NCBI RefSeq assembly: GCF_026151205.1
Contig: NC_087078.1
Span: forward strand, 15,951,118 to 16,015,117
Reading direction: 5' to 3'
DNA: 64,000 bases
Origin: Bolinopsis microptera
Taxonomy: Eukaryota; Ctenophora; Tentaculata; Lobata; Bolinopsidae
This document shows positions 1 through 13,480 of this stretch, piece after piece. A program made the translations under genes and the position numbers. A model generated the notes under the pieces. The model worked only from the letters and a program-made list of their open reading frames with translations. It made no database searches and was not told where the DNA came from. Positions within the stretch are counted from its first letter, which is position 1, and the number at the start of each line of letters is the position of its first letter.

Positions 1-1736
1 AAAAAATTGGGGTCAAAGAATTCAGAATTTCAAAAATGGTCAGAAAACGGCAGATCAGGCAGTGCAACATGAACTGGGTGATATGTGATTAGAAATACAC
101 CTGGTCACTGAGTTGATGGAATAAAAATGGTAAGACATTGCGTTCTATAATTTGGGGAGTTGGGGCCGTTGACCGCTAGAAAGTATCATACTGTAGCTGG
201 CTTGCTGCTCATCCGTGTTAACATACAGATGAAATGACTCCAACCCTTCCAAAACGTAGCTTGGACACCAATTTCACGTTGATATAATCTGATCCATGAC
301 TCAGCTTACCTTATCCACTTATAGTGCCTTGTCATCCTCAATATACTATTGCTCCACTTAATTTTAATGTCCATTTTGTAAGTGATGTACTGAAGGATGA
401 AAGTGTAAAATCTAATCAAATCAATCTCTGACTATCAGTATTAATCGGTACATAATAAGCAAAATTGGTGCCTAAATCGGTATACATTCTATTGAAAAGC
501 TAAAAAGATGTATATATTTATATCTAGGGTAATAATTATTCATAGGGCGCTTTTTAATAATCTTGACGGAGCGTCGCAATGAAGTATGAAATCTTTGGTT
601 GGAAGCGTAGGTTTTAGAGCCTTGAGATTACAAATATATAGCAAATATTGGTTCTAACTATTTATAGAAAACTTCAGTCCTTAAATACCAAATTACGGGA
701 GTGCTTTTTTACAGACGACGAGCAGTTAATCATTGGCAATTCCTGCAGTTCCGTTACAATTTGTATTAAATCATTACAAAATGGTTGACACTAGATTGTA
801 CGATACAAGGTCATGCACATTTTTTGTAGGATCATTATTATAATAAGTTACTTTAATTTTATGTACTAAAATGTTATATAAAATTAACGAAGCCACTTCT
901 TAAAAAACTATATTTGCGGTTAATATTTTCAACGACCAGATGCAGACAGTGCAGTGATGATACATTCCATCTTAATTATTTGATCCAGTGTCGTTAAGTC
1001 TAATTGACAGAATTGCAAGACGATGAGTCACGGAATTTTCACCGGAAGATGTGCCGATTTACAAAAGATCGTACAATCCATATAAGGCGAGTTATGCGTC
1101 CCATTTTGTAGCAAATTGGTGGTTAAGCTTGCTTCATCAAGTAGTATGAGTGTTTAGTATTGATGGTCAGATCATCCACGTCAGGATCGTTTTGGCGATT
1201 TGTGGTATAAAACCAAAGTAAGGGAATAGGTCTAGGCGAGCGTTATACCTGTATTTTTACGGAAGGCAATGTGTATGCAAGACTTGTATACAAATTGTGT
1301 GCGTGTGACAAATTCATGACAAGAACGTGACCAGATTAGAGTTAGGTTTTGGGCTTGATTTGGCGATATCTATTCATTGTGAACAATTTTACGGATTCAT
1401 CTTCAGATTATGGAGCGCGCGAAATAGTTTTCGTTATACCAAATTGTACATTTTATGGCGGCGCGCTATGGCCTGCGCGCATTTCTACGGTTTGCTTGTA
1501 GTGCGCGGCGGGATTTCCTCTGCCTAATAACGGCGGGCACTCCTACCGCTCTTCCTGAATCTTGATGAAAGCTAATATAATAAGATTTCAATTCACTTGG
1601 CTTTGTTCACTTTAAAGATTTCGATCCGCCGATCAGTACTGGCAGTAGATTTGCTTTCGCCCACATTATTTCTGCTCAAAATGTAATGATTTAGTTTTTC
1701 TTTTCCCAATTTTTATCTTCACCTTTATCTTAACAG
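1..1736. other. No gene recognised; probably upstream striatin intron
   Basis: I see no exon with convincing coding content here. The stretch ends at a good polypyrimidine-AG acceptor (to 1736) feeding the first recognised striatin exon, so most of it is probably intron. A short GC-rich patch near 1410-1540 stands out from the AT-rich surroundings and may be a mobile-element remnant. The 66-codon frame across it has no recognisable domain. Confidence 0.5.
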
Positions 1737-4700
1737 GTTAGGCAAAAGCGAAGGTCCGAAGGTTAACGGAGAAATGGGTTGTTCCGAAATGTTCGGTGAG
1801 GACGAAGTTGACGGATACCTCGATCCACCCAAACCCCCTGTTAACGAGCAAGTCAAGAAAGGTCGCCTACTTTTGAAACAGTAAGTTAAAACGTCTTGCA
1901 GCTGCATGTATCATTACTTCTTACATTACGTGCGACGAATATAGATTTATCTTCGTACATGTATGTTTTCTCATTCGCAACAATCTCGAGCCAGGCCACA
2001 TGCAAGCTCGGCACTGCTATCGTTTATGAAAGTAATTTTTCGGACTGGAAATGCTATTTAATCTCAGTACATCGTGAGACCTCTATGATTCTTCTTAAAA
2101 TTGTGCTCTCATTTCAGATACTTGACCGAAGTAGGATCAACAGAGCAGCTGTTGAATGCCCGAACTGCCCGACTGCAGATAATGCAGAGTTTAGCAAACA
2201 GCGATATGATGCCCACATTCCATAAAGCGCCCGTAACCGATCAGAGTACCAGTCCAGGGCCTGACGACAGACTTATAGACAGGACCAGGAATAATAACCA
2301 AGGTAAGAGACACGAGCCTGGGTCAGTTTCCCTGAATGTTTTCAATCAGAGCAGACGGCAGCTTTTAAAATAACTTCTGCTGATGTTGTGATTTGAACTT
2401 GGAAGCCATCAAAATCACATTTGTTTTCACTTGGACTTGTGTCAAATTATCATAAAATATCTGTATAACTGTACAATTTATACTATAGTGAATACTTCAG
2501 TAATATGCTAAACAATAATCCGGTTTCCTAGTACCTTCTTTGTGTTCAGCAGAATTATAACGATTTCTTTGTGAAATTCCCAACGTGAGTCGCCAATAGT
2601 TTCAGATTACTCGGGCAGCAAGAGGATGATGTACCACGAACAGAATGATACGAATGTAGTGACGATAATTGATGATGAAGAGGACAGCGTAAGTGCCAAA
2701 CCAATATTTATCATTATAATGAACCAGATTTACACAAAGGAGGGAAACTCTTGGATCATTTTCCAATCTAAAAGCGCCATTCAGCTATATACAGTGTGTA
2801 TTACACACTCTTAACACCCGTAGTAGAGTGGAATGTTTCACGACGGCTTGTCACATTTTTTCATCCTGAGCTGGAAATATGTCTAGTTGGAGGATTTCTT
2901 CTCGTCATGACATGATAATAGAAACTAGATATGTGCATATTGCATACATCACATTGTCTTGAACTGTGGTTTCTACGCGTCATTGCAAACATTCCACACT
3001 CTCATACTGTATTTTTAAACGAGCTGACATGCACACAAAAATGGCAATCATTAATGAATGTTGACACATGTACTTGTTTAACTGCCAAACATTTAGCCGG
3101 AAATGTTCAATTAGGATAACTTAAAGCAGCTAAATTGTACACGTCAAGCGAGAATCACCCGGGGAGATATGTTAGGTATTCATTATTACATACTACTACG
3201 GGAACTGCCAATATATACGAAATCGGTATGATGTCAACTTTAAGCCTGGTTGTATGTAAATTTACCAATTAGGTCAATGATCTGAGAGGCAATTTTCATC
3301 AATAACAAGCTAGAAGATCCGGATCACTGCCGTTTTGAGCTGTATATTTGTATCTTGTTTCAATCTGGAGGATTTAGTCGCAAATTTCCACAAAGTTTTA
3401 CAGCTGATGACTTTAAAACAGGAGGTCTCGCAAAATTAACTTAAGCATAATATAAATCATAGTTTCAGCTTACTCGTTGACGTCATATTGCCACCATATT
3501 TTATAACGATTATGTAGGTTACCGTCTAGACGCGTTTTAAGCTTAAAGCTCAATCCCTACCATGAGAACTGTACAGCACTGTGTGGTGCAAAGTTACTAT
3601 AATAACCTCACCGGACATAGACGCCGAGACACTTTACTGTTCTAGGTTATGCAGCAGTTTAACTGCTACGCAATGTGAAAATATAACATCGAATTTTTGC
3701 AGAGTGATGACGAAAAGGAGGGTGATAGTCAAGCGGAGGATGCGTTGCGTGCATTCGACTTCATGGACGATGAGGAGGAGGATGAAGATGATGACGAAGA
3801 TCAGGATATGGAGGACGATGGAGACGATGAAGACGATCCATCTAGGTAATTGGAGTACGGTGGTGACGTCATTGTGTTATTTCATGACGAAACTAAATTA
3901 TTTTCAGAGCATCATACGTATTTGTGACGTCATCAGGTTTTAAAAAGATGCACTTGCATAATTGTTCAGAGTGTAAAATGAGTTGTTTATCGCTAAAAGC
4001 CACTTTAATTTCAGTTTTAGCAATCAGATGTTGAACCACAAAGACTCGTCGATACCCCGTGGAATGAAGGGTTTGAGTTCGTGGAACAACTATGACAGTC
4101 TCGATATGTACAGTCGGAATGGAAAACGCTTCAACAGGAGTGAGTACCCATTATACAGATTTAGCTTAAAACGGTGTTACTAGGTTTCAGACAAGGGAAT
4201 GCTCGATCGGATATGATATTATCAAGAAGCAGCTGATACCTTCTTACGATTATCATCACGACTTTAAATTTTCGTCTAATTTGGACTAATTTTCAGAGGG
4301 ACCTAATATGAGGATAAACTATGACGACGAAGAGCCTTCGCCGATCCCCAACCAGTTGCCCAAAGGAACGGACAACATACCCTCTGGACTCAAGGTATTG
4401 GCGGGAAAACTTGAAACAAATAGTGTAACCGTAACAACGTTATTCATAATCTCAGATTTAATTGAAACTTTGTAATGACGTTATTAAGTTACAAAGTCAG
4501 GGTTTGGTGAACGGTGGGTTCCCAATTTGTTACTCTCTCGAGTAGCTCGTAATGAAATTGTTTTTAGTCGCAACCTCACGCTCCGTCACTCACATTCCAA
4601 CCCTATTTCAGGTGTCTACTAAAAGCAACAAGGACTTCAAGGACATCGACTTTCTACAAACAAAGGAACAGAAAGCAGGTTAGAAAAGATTACAAAGCAG

Positions 4701-7700
4701 TTTAAACCAAATTAACTACGTAATATTATTGTAATATTGGAGGGAAGCAGGTGACCTGTATCAAAAACATCCTGTATTCACGTGTATTACGTAGTTCTAC
4801 CTGCAGAGTCCAGGTGGGACACGATCTCAAGTTACACAATCACCTCCATTATTCTAATGTTATCGGAATTTTGGAATTTGTGTGAAATATTTGCGCACTT
4901 TATTGTCGGATCAGACATGCGGGGTGGTGTTGCTGTTTAGATTTCATCATGCTATGATAGGCTACAAACATCGTACATTTCTTAGTCATACATGTGTAAT
5001 GTGTATGCGGATTTATGATCCTTATGAATCGTTTTGCCTAGAATAGCATTCAGTTCAGTTCTGCCCAGATAGTTTCGAATAGGCTCAATGATATCAGTTT
5101 CCCTTCATTTGATTATTGGCTAATTGTTTGAATATTTCAAATATAATTTGTAGATCATTTTGAACATGCAGCTCCTACCTCTGGCCTAAATGTACATTTC
5201 ATTGCACCATTTGAATTGCCATGGGGGAGACAATGGACATTCAGATTAATTATGAACTTTACATTTTGTTTGTTATAAGGGCTATAATTTTTTGTAATTT
5301 TCACGAGAGAAGTGATAAATTCTGTTGCTTAATCTGTTGATGATGACTACGAAAGTAGGAATCTGTTGCGTTACACAACCCCGACAGTATTACTGCAGCT
5401 GTATAACTCTGCACCTTAATAAGCCCGAGCATGAGCATAACGGTGCATTTAATCGAATTTTGTAGAATAACGTGGATTTTATAGATTAACGCGAATATTA
5501 TTCTTATTTTGTTCGAGCTGGGGCTTGGCCATTCCCAACACTTGTAATAAATTCGGTCTGATTTACACCCATTAAACTAATAAAACATATATGTTATTAT
5601 ATTCATTAAACTAATAAAATACCAAGGTTTGTGGTCAGAGTTCCTGGTGGGGGTCGGCACTCTCCGATATATTTGACGGAAATCGATATCAAGTTCATTT
5701 TTCTATCGGACGATTCATTTTCGCTGCACAACAACGTTTCATTAAGTCTACAACGCATTTCCTGACTTGACTTGTTAATTAATTCCTGTACCCGGCGTGA
5801 TATGACTCTTATACAATAGCCCTCCTTTAATTCATGTAATTCTGAGTTCTATATTTAGTTTCCCCCGTCATTGTTTGTCTCCTTGGTCACTTGTGTACAA
5901 AACCCGCAGGTGTATGTGACTTGCAATTTGTCTAAGGCATTGCACATCTGCCCAGTTGATTTGACATTTCTTAAATTTCCTCTATATTTCCTCTAGACTG
6001 TAGTTTTTGTAGTAGACAAGACTTACACTAATTCTCGGATAGTTGGCGTATCTAGACGGTCTGATGTGTTATTGTTTTAGTGTGACATTTGTGTGTATAC
6101 AACTGGGGTATCTGAACTTGCTGCAGATGTTGCTATAGGTCGTAGCATGACAGTTTATGTACCCGTTCCATATTATAATATGTAATGTAGCTCATCGTTA
6201 TCTACATCTTACCTCTGGTCAGCCTATCGGTATCGTTATCAGCAACTATAACATCATTAAACATACATCGTAGAACGTTGCTTCAGTTACTACACGATGT
6301 TTTGTCCGTTACTAGTTACTACACAAGCTTTTGTAGTAAAACTCGGTAATTCCTCCGGTTGCTGTCTGCACTGTCCACGCCTCTGTTGAAGTGCTAGATT
6401 ATAGTTCTTGTCCTGAGGACAATTAACCAGAATTCGTACAAGTAATCACGCTAAATAACACTAATCACGCTAACCTGAGACACGAGGCTCCTATATATAC
6501 CGTAGTGGTTCAGTGTAATTCTGTTAGATAGCCTAGTTATGGCACGAGACTGTATCGGTAAATATGTAATCTTACTGACATACTGTGATTGTACTGTGTG
6601 TTACGTCTAGTGTATAGTGTTGTTGCTGTAATCTGTATAACTACTGTGTACAATGGACATTGGAACTGGGGTTGAAATTCGTTTTATCGCTCGGATAAAT
6701 CATGTATACGGCTTACTTCCCTTCACCATCTGTAGTAGTCAGTGTATATACGTACACTTTATTACTTTAGCTTGATGTTGATTCCATGAGTAATGAGAAA
6801 TGTAGCTGGCAGCCAGGATTGTTCATTTAAATGTCTAATTCGCCGCGTGTTTTAGCCGACTTTTAATTCTTTGTTTCTCTTCCTGGCTTGGTAATCGTTA
6901 CTCCTTTACAGCTCCTTGTTTACAGCTCCTTGTTTACAGCTCCTTGTTTACAGCTCCTTGTTTACAGCTCCTTCTTTACAGCTCCTTCTTTACAGCTCCT
7001 TGTTTACAGCTCCTTGTTTACAGCTCCTTGTTTATAGCTCCTTGTTTACAGCTCCTTCTTTACAGCTCCTTCTTTACAGCTCCTTGTTTACAGCTCCTTG
7101 TTTACAGCTCCTTGTTTACAGCTCCTTTTTTACAGCTCCTTGTTTACAGCTCCTTGTTTACAGCTCCTTCTTTACAGCTCCTTCTTTACAGCTCCTTGTT
7201 TACAGCTCCTTGTTTACAGCTCCTTGTTTACAGCTCCTTTTTTACAGCTCCTTGTTTACAGCTCCTTGTTTACAGCTCCTTAGAATCACCCCAGAATACC
7301 ACGCCCGTACATTTTATTATAAACAGGCCGTTTATACAGACTCCTCAAATTATTGTGGTATTTCACAATACCCTAACACCTGGTAACTTTGACTGTTACA
7401 TTAACAGCTCCATTGTCATGTTACAGGGCTGGGGCTATGTTTTTACTGCTACGAGCTGATCTGTTACAAACTGCATTGTTTATTAACAAAACTCAGGAAA
7501 CTTCTACAAATTGTAGTGTTCAGAGAAATTCTATTTATAGAATTTCTTTGAATTCGACTAATGTTAGAAGTTTCCTGAATTTTGTTTTCTTCCTGATAGT
7601 TCGACAGTCAATTCTCAGCATATCGTTATTATTTAAATTGTAGTCCTTATCGATTCTTTTGTTACGAACCTTCTGCATGTTGTTCTCTACAATTTGTTGC

Positions 7701-10700
7701 TTCAAATCACCGCTTAGTAGCTGACGGTAAATCCATCACAGATTCTATATAAACACCTACACAGAAATTCTAAAGCGTATTATCTCCATTCTTTAAATAT
7801 TTTTATTTGTTTGCATATTTTGGCTCGACAAATATGACTTCACCGATATTATTATAGTAATTTATTTCTTTTAGCTAAGCTGTTCGTTACAAACTCGCTC
7901 CTTCTGATTTCTGAAGACACTTCCTTCCGCCAACTGTAGTGACTTTTCTCTCACCTCAAGTCTAACGGAACCTACAAAGCCTTTCTACTAAATATTGTTC
8001 ATCCTGCCCACCAAAACAGAAATATAGACTCCATATCAGCGGATCTTCTTTCTCCCTAAAACAGTTCATTCACAAACAATAAACCCGTCCTCAAACGAAA
8101 CATCTGACCTCAAAAAGGCTCATTTCACGGTTAAAACATTGCTCTGCGAACCCCGCACATGATGAGTGGAGGGAGGTCGGACTGGGAATGTTCCCCTTAC
8201 CATATCCCAGCTGCACAGTCTGACGACATTGACTGGGGCCTTCTCAAAAAGGCGCTCTTCCAGGGCATAGGTAAGCAGAGGTGGGATTATGGCAGGAGAA
8301 GGGTAGACATGGTCTAAGTTAATTATTAAACATCCTCTAATTAGCGTCTCGTAGATATATTCGGAGTTGTCGATGTATCGGTGTGGTCGAAACGTTCCCT
8401 GATGTTCCCCTCCACAATCGTTGAAAGGATAATATTTTCAGATAACAACGACGATAGCCTGTTCTCACAGATGAGTTTGGGGGAGTTGGCAGGGATTCAA
8501 GTCTCGGACATGGAGTCATCTTACGATGTGAGTGGACTAATCTTCATACTTTTAGTCTGTTTTGGATATTTTATTGAAGATGTAAATAATGATACAGATA
8601 TCATTCGGGCGGGGTTATTTTGTAAATGCTCGATACAGATACAACACCGTGATATATGTTGGCTCGATGATTGATTCCGCTCGAATGATTATTTGAAAAT
8701 ACATGCTTCGAGTCGAGAGCAATTACTCAAATTTACAGAATTACATAGATCACGTCCAGAATAATGCTTTGCGAGTGAAAATAATGAATATAAATAGTGA
8801 CAACCTCACTCCCTCAGAACTTCTCTCTAAACCAAAGCAACAAGTTCTGGTGGCAGTTAAAATGCTCGATGAGGGCACACTTTGACAGTGTCAGGCAGCT
8901 TACCTTTAGTCCTGATAGACCCCTACTCTTCACTGCTTCTGATGATTGTACTCTTAGGATGTGGGACGTAGAGGCTCTCAACCTCTACAAAAAGTAATTC
9001 TTCTTTATAATTCAGCTTCTTTAATTTTAAAATTTCTATGAAGTCATACAAACAGATCTAGATGGATTAAATTTCACATGATTAATTATTCTATATTGGA
9101 CCGAAAATATGCATAAATTGCTATTTGAGGACAATGCGGGCATTTGCATTCCTCTCTTATCTTTTCCGTAACCGATATAGCATACTTATTCTGGTCTTAT
9201 CTTTGTGGTCATGGATTTATCCCCTCTCAGAGGAGGCCCGGATGTTGAGCCACTCTACACGTTCCGAGGGCACAGCGCACCGGTACTCTGCTGCTCTTGT
9301 GCAAACTCCGAGAACGAGATCCTCCTATTCTCGGGAAGTGCCGACTCGACTGTTAGGTACTGGAGACTTCCTGCCGGAGCGGATATCAACATCTACGATC
9401 CTTACGGTACGTATTGGATGCTCGTTTACTTCTTGTTACCATAGTCGGTAATTTGAGTGAACAAAATTTTGTGTTTGTGTCAACGGCAACTCGATACTTC
9501 ACTCTCAGCTTTCATTTTCAGGTTTTTTAACCGTAGTTCACTCAACCTTTTAAATCCATGTCAAATATTGTGTGTAACATCGGTCCCAACCCTAATTATC
9601 CGTTACCAATTTAAATTTGTAGGCAAATCAACCACGAGACGGCACCAATCAACCATTTCATCCTCATCAAATTCAATTAGCTCTGAGGAATGTGAGGATA
9701 GTGAGAGTCAACATGAATCAGATACAGAAAAAGAGAGTAATTCGGATAACTCAGAGAAGGGAATTAGTTCATTAGACTCTAGTAATAACATGATGCGATC
9801 GCTATCACTCTCATCTGTTGTACTTGTAGATAATGTTCTTGAAGAAGTCAATAAAACTGATCTGGAGTCAAATGAAATAGATTCTAATGATCAGCCTCAA
9901 TCAGAAGATTCATCACAATCAATCATCATCTTGTCCCCAAATCACTCTGTCAGAAGATTGTATCTGTATCCACTTGCTCAAGGTTCGTCACTGGTAGGAG
10001 GGTCTCTTTTTCACCACACTGTTTATACACGAACATACATCTTGGTTCTTTTTAACATTCTTCATATTCAGATTTTATCTTCCTCTATGTTCAGTTTACT
10101 GTACCCTGATCCACTGTTGATATTATAAATCCCTTCAGGCAGCCTCTCAAACAAAACCAATTATTTGTTATAATTAAGGTCCGTGTAACTTAGATAATAT
10201 CCCAGATGGATTGGTAGAAGAAGGAGAGTTGAGAGGACACGAGGAGGCAGTGTGGGGGATCACATCACACCCAACATCCCTACAAACGGTATCATGTGGT
10301 GCTGACGGGATCACATGTGTCTGGGACATCAGTCTCCCCAATCCTCTGGTAACCACCTTCACGTCCGAGGACGGTGCTCCTGCTACCTGTGTCGACTATG
10401 TCAGGTGAGCACACGACATCACGATGTCATAACACTGCATTACTTCAAAACTGTAATAAGGATTTTGTGATTTATCTGGATGTATTTTGCGAGATTTGCC
10501 TTCAAAAAAGCCCTATTCAGGGCTAAAGGATTAACCTAATATGGCGTCCCCAGGTCGGACCCGGAAAGCTCTATGATCGCGGTGGGATACGTATCGTCAG
10601 TGATAATCATATATAACATTCCTGAAACCCGGATATTATCTACCTTGACCTGCGAGCCCGGGGCTACAAATGAAAGTGTGAACAGTCTGGCTAGTCACCC

Positions 10701-11353
10701 TTCAAATGGGACGGTCATTGCGGGGTACAGCGACAAGGAGATCCGCATATTTGACGTTAACAGTGGTGGGTACCTTACCTTTTTAATCCTTAAATTCATC
10801 ATAAATATATATCAAAGATATATGATTATACATGTGTAACCCTTATTTAGCCAGTTACTTGACTACTAAGAGTTGCTAGTAAATCATATTTCCAACCACA
10901 TTTACCACCAAGGCTAATTTATAATCCCACCACGGAGTTTTAACATGTCACGTGATCAGGCGAGTTGCTGCATCACATGACGACACACATCGAGGCGGTG
11001 ACATCTGTAACGATCGACCCCAGTGGGGTGTACCTAGCGACCGTGGGACACGACTGTTCGCTGAGAATATGGAACATTGAGGATAAGTCCTGTACTCAGG
11101 AGATGACCGCTCATCAGGTCAGTAGCAACTAGATATTGTTGGATATGTTTACGCTTCGTACATAAGGATTTTACGTTTGAGTTTTGCCAAACCTCGATTT
11201 TCAGAAAGTTGTATTATATTTTAGTGATTTTAACAAAGAACTTTCCCTTTACAGAAAAAGTTCGATGAAGCCATCCTGACTGTAGCGTTCCATCCTTCCC
11301 AAACCTTCATAGCCACGGGTGGCTCGGACTCTACGATAAAACTCTACCAATGA
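1737..11353 (+). CDS. STRN: Striatin family protein, 5' end missing
   Basis: Striatins are scaffolds of the STRIPAK complex: they hold PP2A and GCKIII kinases at membranes through an N-terminal coiled coil and a C-terminal WD40 propeller. Exons read here: 1737-1880, 2118-2302, 2606-2688, 3703-3845, 4015-4139, 4297-4394, 4612-4678, 8172-8270, 8442-8527, 8818-8993, 9231-9406, 9623-9982, 10194-10404, 10554-10765, 10960-11117 and 11255-11353 (stop). All phases agree, giving about 806 residues. Diagnostic blocks are GRLLLKQYLTEVG, EDALRAFDFM followed by an acidic run, LGELAG, and WD40 repeats such as AHFDSVRQLTFSP, RGHEEAVWGIT and GHDCSLRIWN. The caveolin/coiled-coil exons are not in the window. 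Exon 9623-9982 inserts about 120 acidic, Ser-rich residues between WD40 blades, which is unusual for the family. The acceptor before 8172 is weak, and the start of the 10194 exon could instead be 10206 (same frame). Family assignment is firm; individual borders are manual. Confidence 0.93.
4679..8171 (+). other. Largest striatin intron
   Basis: Apart from the minisatellite at 6905-7281 I see no exon, RNA gene or complete mobile element. The sequence is AT-rich. The donor at 4679 (GTTAGA) is acceptable; the acceptor at 8170-8171 has little pyrimidine tract. Confidence 0.6.
6905..7281 (+). repeat. 14-bp minisatellite in striatin intron
   Basis: About 27 tandem copies of TTTACAGCTCCTTG, with single-base variants (CTTC, TTTT) and no length variants. 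It lies in the 3.5-kb intron between exons ending at 4678 and starting at 8172. Each unit presents CTCCTTGTTTACAG, a pyrimidine tract plus CAG, in sense orientation. All three frames are open because the unit has no stop, so the long frames here are artefacts. Confidence 0.95.
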
Positions 11354-11405
11354 TTCTCAACACTTGCTCTACTAAGCATCGCGTGATTAGTCACGTCAGA
11401 GTAGA

Positions 11406-11455
11406 TGACGTCACGTGAGATAATTTGATGACGTCACGTGGCAGTGATGACGTCA
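11406..11455. promoter_or_regulatory. Cluster of three CRE palindromes with E/G-boxes
   Basis: Three perfect TGACGTCA sites occur at 11406-11413, 11429-11436 and 11448-11455. The first two overlap CACGTG to form TGACGTCACGTG. CREB/ATF bZIP factors bind TGACGTCA and bHLH-ZIP factors bind CACGTG. The cluster is about 50 bp past the striatin stop codon, so it lies in the 3' UTR or just downstream. A regulatory role is inferred from motif density only. Confidence 0.5.
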
Positions 11456-13074
11456 CGTTATAGAGAAGTCGAGACAAGATGCGCGCAGCAGCTCACTTCA
11501 GCTCGGGACACATTTGCGCGTTGTTGCAACCGAGCCCAAAGCTAGGAGCGTAGTTACAATTGTTGGTGTGGTCGAATCACGGGGACATAACTAGTTGTGT
11601 GAGTGTGTGTGATGAATTGATATATACAAACTCTGCGTCATGGTCGTGGTCTTACTCCCTGAAATTACGCAAGGAGACATTTAGTTGATAGATATATAAT
11701 AGTGATAATTAAGTCACGTGTGTCCGCACGTGCTGTTATATTATAGTTTACTTATTGCCGGTAATAAGGTCTGTGATATTTTGTGGACCCGGGCCCGCTT
11801 TTGGAACCATGATACATATTAAATCCATTTGGATCAGTTTGAACTTTGTTTGAAGTTCGGCTCTCAAAAAGTACCATTTACTCTGCGCCATGAGTGACGG
11901 TGTGCTTTAGAATTACTAGTACATACATATTACATATTGTCCGTTAATATTTGACCGATAGTGTGATCTTTAAAATGTGATGAAGGTAGAACTAGATATT
12001 GTGAGCCCCCTGAATTTTTATGTACCCTATTCTATTTAGTTACTGTCACTCATTTGATAGGTATGAGATCGTCGAACTGTGTTTTGCGATAATTTTAAAG
12101 TGGCACCGGCGAAGATGCCCAAATTTGAGTCAGTTTATTGGATTTTCGCTAATTTTGTCTTGTGATCGCCCTTTATCTCAAATCAATTACTTAATCAAGA
12201 ATTATTTCGTACAAATATTAAGTGATTTAAATCTATCTAGCACACGTGGGGATCAAGCTAAGCAATTGAGAGGGTAGGCACCAAATTTGTTTACAGACTT
12301 GGGTGAAATATTTTAGTTTATAAATAAGTGTGCTATAACTGCATTTTTGAGGTTAAAAAGTTTTCTAATCACTTTAAACTTAGTGTACCCAGTAGTAATG
12401 TTTTTGATATTCTGTATCGCACTCGTTATAGTGACAAACCACCTAATTGATGCGATGTATTTGGTCAGCTCAGTAGTGTGATATTCCATAAAATTATATA
12501 TGGTTAGTGTTTTTTTTTTCAATTTTAGTAAAAACGATAACGTTAACTCGTCTACCGATTTACCGAGCGTATGACGCTCAGATGGGATTTCTGATTATTG
12601 CAGATGAAAATAATCTCAACTTATTGAAGTTTTAGCTTAAACTTAAACTTAGTAAAGCTGAGAGTAAAACTAGGAAAAGGGCCCTTAAGACTTATATGAT
12701 AAGTTCATTTTCCTTTTTGCTTTTTTATGTTTTATAAGACGTCTTTTTAGAAGTAATAGGACTTTTTAAAAGCCTCCCAAGTCTACAGCGTACCCGCACT
12801 AAATCGGACGCAAATTCATCAAGAGTAATAATTAACATAATAACCATTTGGTCCTCTCAACTTTTCGAAACTTAATTATGTAATTTTAGTCAAATACTGC
12901 TAAAATGTTTGAATTGGGTACCTTGAGATTAGCATCTAATTATATGCGCTAATATGCTCCTGATATATTACCCTTAGTTACCATGACGTTAGTGTACATT
13001 TGTAACATACAATTTACAATTTAAATTCAGCGTGTTTTACTTTTTGACACCACTTAAAGTGGAATTGACAGTAT
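11456..13074. other. Intergenic, no gene seen
   Basis: AT-rich sequence downstream of striatin, probably including its 3' UTR. Both strands were scanned; the few 60-90 codon frames lack recognisable motifs or splice context. Confidence 0.6.
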
Positions 13075-13294
13075 TGCTTATATAATTTATCAGTTATTTA
13101 GAATATATATTCGCATGTATCCACACTATATTTACATTACACGTTCAACGTGATATCATCATCAGTGCAGTGTGTACAACACCAACTACCCGATCAATTG
13201 CCAATCTGCGAAACATTTAATCATTATTATTACTTCGAGATGGCCATGCCTACTCTCATGCTGTCTATAGGTGATGATTAACTCTGAAAAACTA

Positions 13295-13366
13295 GGGACA
13301 ACTGGGGAATGATCCCAGAATCTCGACATTTCGCGTATCTTGCTCTACCAATTGAGCTACCGACCC
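13295..13366 (-). pseudogene. tRNA-like pseudogene, left arm
   Basis: A 72-nt sequence that folds as a cloverleaf: acceptor stem with one T-T mismatch and G-T wobbles, D-arm GCTC/GAGC with the A-box TAGCTCAATTGG, and a perfect T-stem CTGGG/CCCAG. The universal U33 is replaced by G and the T-loop is ATCATTC rather than TTCRANN, so a functional tRNA is unlikely. Confidence 0.6.
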
Positions 13367-13408
13367 TGATTCTCAGAGCGAAATCACCACTCATATACAG
13401 CACAATCA

Positions 13409-13480
13409 GGGTCAGTAGCTCAATTGGTAGAGCAAGATACGCGAAATGTCGAGATTCTGGGATCATTCCCCAGTTGTCCC
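13409..13480 (+). pseudogene. tRNA-like pseudogene, right arm
   Basis: The mirror copy of the tRNA-like unit at 13295-13366, differing at one acceptor-stem base. Six of seven acceptor pairs, the D-stem, four of five anticodon-stem pairs and all T-stem pairs form. The same defects (no U33, aberrant T-loop) argue for a SINE head or pseudogene rather than a working tRNA gene. Confidence 0.6.

Noticed and set aside
6916-7459. YSSLFTAPCLQLL repeat frames
   Set aside because: Stop-free minisatellite inside a striatin intron; no start context or domain.
13409-13480. Functional tRNA gene
   Set aside because: U33 absent, aberrant T-loop and acceptor mismatch; a pseudogene or SINE head is more likely.
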